Shown here: positions 11,801-20,800 of the stretch, in pieces | How the letters are laid out: each line of letters opens with the position of its first letter | Position numbering within the stretch: the stretch's first letter is position 1 | NCBI RefSeq assembly: GCF_000003605.2 | Contig: NW_003122409.1 | Location: forward strand, 1,034,580-1,058,095 | Source of the DNA: Saccoglossus kowalevskii | Taxonomy: Eukaryota; Hemichordata; Enteropneusta; Harrimaniidae | Length of the DNA stretch: 23,516 bases | Direction of reading: 5' to 3' | Notes under the pieces: model-generated | Told to the model about the DNA's origin: nothing | What the model saw: the letters and a program-made list of their open reading frames with translations, nothing else | Database searches by the model: none | Program-made: the position numbers and the translations under genes

Positions 11801-14800
11801 CGGGAGCTTGGCCTTCCGGGGTGCAGCAAACCGGTCTAACCTTGGACCGTCCTACAGCCGAAACAGCCTGGAGGCTTGTATTAGCCACCCCATGTTATGG
11901 AGACGGAGCCGCCCTGAAGGGGCGTCTGCCAGACTGTTTCTTACCCCTGGAAGGTGGTGTGCGGTTAGCTCCACATTGTATTCCTGGCACCAAAGGAGGA
12001 TTCGCTCCGCTAGGACTGACAACAATGAGAAACGCGTCCCCCCTTCCTTCTCTAAGGAGACCACCATTGCGTTGCCTGTGCGGAGCAGGACTCTGTGGTC
12101 TCAAACTACGGGTAGAAAGCGTGGTAGTGCTAAGTTCTGTAAAGGGGGTAATTATTCACTGTGTTTTAATTTAGCTTATTTCGCTGACTGGAAAAATGCG
12201 CTAAATTAAAACACAGTGAATATGTAAAATTTAGCATAGAACACATTATCTAAATGACGAAGCCGTGAATTTAAAACCCACTGAATATGCCTGAAATGGT
12301 AAATCAATGAAATTTAAACCCAGTGAAAATTAGTCATTTTACAGTATACTACTTTCAGTTCGAGCCGGTTGATATGGTAGTCCCAAACAATCGCGGGGCC
12401 ATATCTTTGGATTTGTTCGTCCAATAGATGTGCTCCCCAACCTTGGGAGGAGGCATCAGTTACCAGAGTCATACCTGTGGCGAGCGGGTCCAAGGGGGCC
12501 CCCTGTCTGAGGTTGGCCAGTGACGGCCACCAGGGCAGGGCTTCCTTCACTTGGTCCCAGATCAAAACCCGCCTATCTAGTTCCCATAGGAGAGCTCAGC
12601 ATTATAACAAGCGTTATACCGGGCGGCTGCGTAGTGCGGCCTGGAGAACGACCCTTTGAACCGAGGTCATCATTCCGATGATCCGCATTAGTTATCGGAG
12701 GGACACTGAGGGAAGGCTGACTAGGCATTCGGGTAGGCTGCTTAGCGCTAAGCAATACCCTTGAAATAGCTAAACCAAGCTTACCTCTGTGTCAAAACTC
12801 CATGCCCAGGGACACCAACTGCGTGTTGGGTCGAGGTGGGACTTGTCGATTTACTAAAGAGCCCAACTGGTGAAGTAAATCCTGTGTTAGCCTGATGTGT
12901 TTGGCTATCAACCCCTTGTCCGGGTTGTGTAGTAACCAGTAGTCTGGGTACAGATTGAGGTGTACCGACATTTGGTAAAGCAGCAGCACTACCTGTTTCA
13001 TCACTCTGGTGAACACGTAGGGCGCTGTGTCTAACCCGAATGGGGGGGCACCCAAAATTCGAATACTTGGCCCAGCTGGACGATTCGAAGGAGATAGCAA
13101 CTTGCTGGGTGCATCAGTATGTGCAGGTAGGCCCCGCTTAAGTCTAGTGGGGCTAGCCAGTCAAAACTGTGGATGGAGAGAAGAACCCTGAATGTTGTCT
13201 CCATGTGGAACCGATCAAGGAGCACGTACTGATTCTNNNNNNNNNNNNNNNNNNNNNNNNNNNNNNNNNNNNNNNNNNNNNNNNNNNNNNNNNNNNNNNN
13301 NNNNNNNNNNNNNNNNNNNNNNNNNNNNNNNNNNNNNNNNNNNNNNNNNNNNNNNNNNNNNNNNNNNNNNNNNNNNNNNNNNNNNNNNNNCATTGAAGCA
13401 ATCTAAGGTGGTCGCCTTAGGATCAAGGGTGGGGGTATTTACATCATATCACTGGGATCGATGATACTCCGCATCAACCCAAAAGCGTGGCTTTTGAGTC
13501 ATTTTGAGTCAAACCGAGTCATTACGAATGGAAGACTCTGAGGGACCGCCTGGAGTACCAGCTGTATCTGAGCGAACTGCGTCTCCCTTCACTTTAAATA
13601 TGTGAGAGGGAGTGTGTAAAAATTCTATGTGCGTCTCATGATAGAATCGGTTCCCCCTGAGGACGCCCATGGGTCGGTAAGAAGAGAGTCAAAACCCACA
13701 GAGGAGACCGGACATAAGGATAAATTCGTTACCGTTTCCGTTACCGCGCGACAAACCCTGGCTGGCTGAAAGTAGGGGGGGTCAGCGTGTGCCCTGCCCT
13801 GCCTCGAGATCGGAGGCTTGGCTGCCAGCACCTCATTGGCATTCAGTGCCCAAGGCTCCAGAGGAGGCCTGGTGCAATTAGCCTGAGCCTCACCCTCACC
13901 CAAAGTTAGTGGGAAAGCCGCGGCTGGAAATGGGGGTTCCCGGAAGAAGCACCGGTAGCCGAGCGTGAGGACTTTCCACTCATGCCAAACACGCAACTCA
14001 CTTTAACCGATTTGTTTACTGGACGCGCGACCTTGCTGTGAAGAAACGAGCGACGCGCGGTCAGTCTCAGCGATTTTGATGGCTCTGAAAGAAAATCTCA
14101 GGCCTCAGAACTCCAGTGAAAAACACACGCCTTCACGGCAAAACCCTGAACCACGTACGCAGCTACGACAAAAGTATCTCAGATGCGGGTTCTATGCTGG
14201 TAAATTCTGAATATAACCACTGCACAGCCGACTCGAAACACGAGGAGACCAAAAAAAAAACGGCAGCGAGCCCTGGTGCTGTCATTACATCTATACATTT
14301 CTAAATACATTGTAAATAAAAGACGACATGCATGAGGGAAACAAAATACAATTGTAAAAAGGTGCCGCCGCGAAACCAACCTGTGGTTACGTAGTGGCGC
14401 CGGGTTTTAATTTCTTTGTTGTGGAAAAAACATTACACACAAAGGGGAAAATGACACGAGGGTAAAAAAGACAAGAAAAACTTATCCTACCAGCTAGAAT
14501 GTCATATGCCACAGCTGTGGCAATAACCCACGCTAGAAACCCGGACAGGAAAAAGCAAACGAGCCAGGCAGAGCCGCTCAGAATCATTCCTGACGCGGCG
14601 GAGATGAAAGAAAGAGTGATTTGTACAGCCGTTTATGGCGCTGCCATATGGCCTTGGTCACATGGTTCGTGACGTAAGGGAAAGAGAATCTTGGGGTCAT
14701 GGGGCTTCCCCTGACCTAGATTCTATCTCTCCGTAACTGGCAGAAACCCTGATTAATGCCTACAGTTCAAAATAGTCATTTTGACTGACCAGAGTCTATG

Positions 14801-17800
14801 GTGGGTAATTGAACATAGTGAATTCAGTTCTCCCCATTCAAATTGTTATTTCAGTTTTCAGAATAATATCACTGGTTACCAGAATGGAAAATTTATTTCA
14901 AATGTAGCACACATTCTCATTACTATTTTGACATTTATACATCCTCAACTGGTGATGGTTATCACCAATGATGAATGACAATAATTACCTCTCTGGTCTG
15001 GACATTTGGATCTTGGCGCATCATTCTAGCTTCCCTTGAACGTTGCTCATCGGCGGCAGCTTGCTCCCAGTCTGGTTCGGTAACAATATTCCAACCACCT
15101 GGTGCCAGTAAGGGATCATATTTCTGCCAACCGACAACAGGTCTACCATCAGCACCAAGCAGTTTTCCATCTGGGCTTATCACAATGGGTCTTCCATCCA
15201 TTCCTATAATTGGCTGACCATCAGCGCCGAGGAGTCTACCTTCACGATCTAAATACATCGGCTTACCATCAAGACCAAGTATCGGCCGTCCATCTGAGCC
15301 AATTAACATACCATTTGCATCAATTGATATAGGTCTCCCGTCTGCATCTAACAGCCTGCCATTCGGTGCAATGGTTAGTGGTTTACCATCAGAAGTCATA
15401 ATGGGTCTACCAAAGGCACCGACAAGTGCACCCCCAGGACCAATGGGTAATGCTCTTCCATCTGCACCTACCAATCTTCCATCAGGAGTGATGGAAATCA
15501 AAGGTCTTCCGTCACTACCATATAACTTACCATCTTCACCAATTGTAACAGGCTTGTTATCTGGACCAGTAAGTGCATATCCATCTGACGTCATCAATCT
15601 GCCATCCGGATCTACCATAAGAGGATTCCCATCTGGCCCAATAATAGGTCTACCATCAGCGCCAACAAGGTATCCATTATTATCAACATTTATAGGGTTT
15701 CCATTAGAATCAATTAATGTTCCATCCGGAGCTATTAAAATAGGTCTTCCATCTGGTCCCAGTATTGGTCTACCATCTGGCCCATAAAGATATCGACCTA
15801 GTTCTTCCTCTCTTGATCCCTGTCCTCCGGGTCCACTTACTCCATACCTGGCTACAGCGGCTCTCCTGAGATCTGAACCATACTCATCAAGCAGGTGGTC
15901 CTGCACAGAATCACTCTCATCAAATTTACTTTGTCCATACGAACTGGGGAATGCACCAGCTGCAACAGAAGATGAGGTGGTTTTTTTCACAATTTCATCT
16001 AGTTCCACTTTGGGACCCTCACCAGTGAAATCTTTTGGGAATATGACAGACACCATAGGCAGTGTACTGTATTTATTAACATCAATAGTCCTGGTGGTGC
16101 TATAAGTCGAACTACCAGCAGGAGGTTTGGGTTTACTACTCAGCAAAGTCGCACTCCTTCGTGAATAGTCCTTTGTCGCTAATTGCTCTCCATAGACAGT
16201 GCTGGGGAGAGGTGCTGGTGGCAGAGGAGGTGGGGAAGATGGGGGAGGAGGAGGTGGTGGTGAAGTTGGGGGCAGATCTTTATCACTATCTGTATCAACA
16301 TGAGATATAGTTGATGTCGGTGATGTCGGTTTGCTCCATCTAGCAGGTGGCGGTGGTGGAGGGCTTTTGCTTTTTGCTGGAGACGGAGGTAGCGGCGATG
16401 TGCTTTGTTTTGCTTGTTCAGTTTTATAAAAGTTTTCTCTCATTTGTTTCAAGTGCTGCTGAAGCTGATTTCTTTCAGCTTTAGTCACTTTTCGTTCCTT
16501 TGTATGTACTGGTGGCATGGCAACCACAATTCGTTCAGTTTTATGCTGCAAAGGATGCATGAGAGGAGCCGGAGGCCGTGGAGGGGGTACATCTTCATCT
16601 TCGTCTTCAATCAGTTTGAGTTCTGCTTGTTTGCCATAATAATGCTCAAGTTTGGATATAAAAGTGGGTGCTGCAGAGAGGAAGATGGGAAAGAAAAGAG
16701 AGGAGAAAAAAAGGATGTGATGGAAAGAACAAAAACAATACAAGGAAGACAAAAAAAAATAAAACAGAAACACACCAAAACAAAGCATGTTAATTTTACA
16801 AGGCAGCCCAATTGGCAAAGTGACAATTGGCTTAAAGTTGGATCCGAAACTAATAAGTAAGACTGCAGTGAATTAACTACTATTTTTATTCATTCATTCA
16901 TAAATATCTCTAATTATTTGATATCTATCTTAACAATCTATCGTTTAATTATTTTGTTCTCTATCATTGTTTCTCAAACATAAATTTATTACAGTACAAA
17001 TAAAAACATGCTAGATTCATGCATTTTGTGTATATATGTTATTAGTACATTTGTCATTCTACACTAAAACTATTGTTTTACATATAATACCAATATTTCC
17101 TATCAAATACATAAACAGATTTTTTTTTTTTTTTAAATAAATTTTTGTACCAGGCGACAGTTCTGGACATTTTTAGTGTCACTGTTTTCTCTCCTGACTT
17201 TTTCTTAAGCAAATGATGGATGACCAAGAACCAAATATTTTCATCCATGGAATGTTATTCTAACACAGGATTAATTTACCATGCTATTAAAACTAGTTTT
17301 TCAGAGAATTTTACCCCCAAATGCAAATAGTTGGCGCCCTCACAGCACCACAGAGATACAAGTGTTGGCACCCTCAGGGTGTGAGAAAGATGTCTGAAAT
17401 GAAAAATTTAAACTCCTTTTCAGCTAGATTTTTTTTTTTAATTAATATTTAATTAATATTTTTTCGTTCAATTTTCCTGTAGGATTTTTCATCAAAAATT
17501 CTCTGTGTTCAGATTTTGTAGGTGCCATCACAGATTGGTGAACAAGATGTGTGGATTAACATGGCTGGTACACTATAAAGGGTTGACAAATTGAAACTCC
17601 TTCACCTAGTTTTGTGCTCAATCTTTTGTCTTACTCCATCAAATGTAAGAATATAAGTTTATAATGTTTTGATGTTTTGTTGTTAATTTACAGTAGGTGA
17701 ACCTAAAAAATGTCATGGACAGAATAAAGTAGCCATTCCCTTGATGTCTGATTATCTAAAATGAGAGAAGATTAGCGTGGCGTAAAACAAATAAGACTCT

Positions 17801-20800
17801 ATCCCACACATGATGGTTGCCTAAGGTATATTGTTATCAGATTATGACGTACCAAAGTACGTGATGAGTTTGATTCTGAATTTAATAATAATAAATATCA
17901 TAATTTGGATTCAGAGATAAAGAATTTTGTTGTTATCTAAAGTTAAAATAAGTAATTGTGCAGTCATAAATGCAACTATATATTCAGGTGAAATGGTAAG
18001 TACACAGACAAAGAAAAATATATAAGATTGATGCAGGGAAAGGTAGAAAGAAAGGTGCAAGCAGTGACACAAGATGCAACGTGCATAGCATACAGTAATC
18101 ATGACAAACAAACAGTTCAATATTTATTAATTCGGTTAGTTTTCATATCATCTGCATCTACTTTTGCAGCTGGTTGCAAAATTATGTGATTCCATATTCA
18201 AGATAAATTTGAGATAAGTTGGTGGTATGTTGATTTCTCATTAGTGAGTTAGTTACTGGTAAAAGGTGGGTATAATTAGCACATCGCCGCCATCCAGGAG
18301 TGTACGAGACAATTCAGACCTGTGAATGATGTTGTAATATATGCTATACTTACCGTTGGTGTCATATAACTCGTCTATATCACTTGGTAAATCATCATCA
18401 CGATCATCCTGGAAATTAATGCAATAACAATATTGGGTAAGCACTAGGTAACATGATTATCATATTCACTTTGTGAACCAAATTTGCCAAAATTGTACAA
18501 ACAAACAAAAATTCAACAAGAATCGCAAATTTTTCATTTAAAAATATTGCAAATTGCAAATTGAACTGACTTGTGTGTATTGACTTGTATATGAAACATG
18601 GTGTAAAACTCACAATTGTTTTGGAATAAATTCAGACACAATTGATTAGAGTTTGATTTCCTGTGCTGATTATACATTATAATGAAAAATGCACGAAAAT
18701 TAGTACGGTGGTTGGTAGTATTTCAGGTAATGAATACATATATCAGATAAAAAAAGGTCCTGCTTCTCATCATTGTAACTGCATGCATCAGTTTTAAATT
18801 TTGAAAGCCACTGAAGTGCAGCATATACGTTAAAATAAATTCAAAATGGCATATTTTTTCAATTTCCCCTTGGAAGAGAAGCAAAACTTTGAGGGTAGGA
18901 GGCTTAGTATTTTATTAGCAAATTCTAAGAACTGCTTGTAAACAATACAACATTAGAAGGAAAATATAGAAGAGATATATACCCTATTACAAGTACAGCT
19001 CTTCTGATATCTCTGACACCACTATAAACCATTTGGGCAGCATCCATGAACTCTTCTTCATCAAGTGGTTTCCGTGGACGTATCGTCAAGGCTTCGACTG
19101 CATCTTCCACTTCCTGTGCAAATTTTGGCATCACTAAAAAAACAATCCATGACATCTACTGAGACATGGCTCTTTTTGGAACTGATTGATATGCTCACAA
19201 TCAGCCAATGATATTTGATGATTTGTATAGATTTTTATCAAAATATTAAATAAATACTAAGAATTTTCAAACTAGGAATGTATATATTTGTATTGACTGC
19301 CTCATTTAAAAACTAAAATTCAAGAAAAAAAGATTGAATTTGCATTAAGTTTCAGAGCAGAGCGCCACCGGTGGCAATAGTTATACATTATTTTGTTTTT
19401 ATAGTCTATTACAATTATGACTGTGTGAGCTGCAATAAAAACAAAATCAACTTAGTTTCTCACTGTGGGGGCGTCCTTTAAGTTTTACCACTACAACTAC
19501 AACAAGGCAAGAGATTTTTATTTAATATGATACAAGATTAGTACTTGCTTATATATGTGGACCTTAATTATATATTGTATATGAAGAGTTTAAATGTAGT
19601 GAGATACAATGTTCCACAATAGATAATCAACTTACTGACCTATTTAAAAATGTCATCATAAACAAGATAACATTTTGGAAAAAAACAAAACACAACATGA
19701 ATCTGGCATATCAGTTGCCCTGCAAAACTCTGAATCTGTCATGTTTACTGGACTTATCTAAATCCTATCACCATCGGGTAAATTGTATAATGTGAACAAT
19801 AGTCCACACAATTCAGCTGTGGGATACACTTATCTACTTTCAATTTCTTCAAAAATAGCTAGGTAAATAAATAGCTAAATTAGATAAGGTTGTTTTCTGA
19901 AAGTATCAATGTTTTTCTTGAGATGAATGAAATCAGGTCATATCAAATTATTTTGATTTTTGTGGAACATCTTCAGGCCAGTAAAATGTTAAACGGTTTG
20001 AAAATCAATGATGTTTGTGAGAAAACCTGCATGTAATCATCCTTGCTAATTTTTTCTTTCACCCAAAACAGTACTGCGGTTCATCCTTTAAGCTGGTGTG
20101 TGAAAGTTAACTACTAATAAAGTAACTGATATTTGATAAATAAATTATGGGAAAGTGGAGTATATGTAACCAACAAAGGTGAAATTCAACCACATGGTAT
20201 AAATTGGTCCTATGCCATTTTATATTTAAACGCCAATTCAAATATCATTACAAAAAAAATATAAATACCTCTTTCTCTAAGACTGTCTACAGCATTGATC
20301 ACTCTGTCTGTGTATGGATTTGGTACATAGTTTTGCATTTCAGCCTCAACCACATGACATACGCGAGCAGAACGTCCACGTATAGCACCAGCACAGCGAT
20401 CCAATTTATCACCGTCTGAATCTCTCAAAGCCTCATTACATTTACCAATATCTTCAAGAATATGTTTCTCTGTTCAGAAAAAAATTAAAATAAATTGTAG
20501 TAATAACACTTAGATAAAGTATGCCAAGCATCTATTGATGTAATTGTGACAATGGCATATGAATGTTACTCATAGACCTTTCAGCTTTACGTGAACACCA
20601 AAGGCCAACTTTTGTCACTTTTCACAAAATAAAACTGCAAACAATTTTTCCATATTTTTTTTAAAACAAAACTTGTGGATTTTAGGAAATTATGCTAATT
20701 TTGTCCAAAATAAATAAATTGTAGAAAAACACATAAAAAATGGCAAAACGTTGCACCAAATTTGTTGGGGGAAAAAATATGGCATACAAAGTGTTATTTG

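Larger units (their letters stand above)
9674..14822 (-). mobile_element. degenerate DIRS-type tyrosine-recombinase retrotransposon
   Basis: About 5.15 kb, more GC-rich than the surrounding intron. The layout is that of DIRS elements read on the minus strand: inverted terminal repeat, unassigned 5' open frame, reverse transcriptase, RNase H, tyrosine recombinase, internal complementary region, second inverted terminal repeat. There are no long direct LTRs and no aspartic protease or DDE integrase motif, as expected for this group. The coding part has several stops, a frameshift in a G7 run near 13045, an inserted MITE and a 154-base assembly gap. Active-site residues of all three enzymes are changed, so the copy is dead. 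It lies in an alpha-catenin intron in the same orientation as the gene, with its 5' end 166 bp from the giant exon's donor. Confidence 0.92.

Noticed and set aside
11617-12209. Plus-strand frames of 185 and 133 codons
   Set aside because: They are antisense to the RNase H and connector of the DIRS element and run into the MITE; no similarity to a protein family.
13031-13464. Frames running through the run of N
   Set aside because: The undetermined bases carry no stops, so the apparent frames are artefacts. Only the reverse transcriptase part below 13237 is real sequence.
14387-14587. 66-codon hydrophobic minus-strand frame next to the 5' DIRS terminal repeat
   Set aside because: Too short, no known similarity, and no matching frame conserved elsewhere in the window.
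15371-15787. 138-codon plus-strand frame rich in GLPSGP
   Set aside because: It is the antisense shadow of the DGRP repeat array; the repeated coding DNA keeps the opposite strand open.
16671-16818. The open frame of the giant exon continues upstream to a Met with a hydrophobic, signal-peptide-like stretch (FLFYFFLSSLYCFCSF)
   Set aside because: The stretch is the pyrimidine-rich tract before a good acceptor (ctctctgcag). Translating T/C-rich intron always gives F, L, S and C residues. The splice phase from the upstream exon fits, so no secreted protein is needed.
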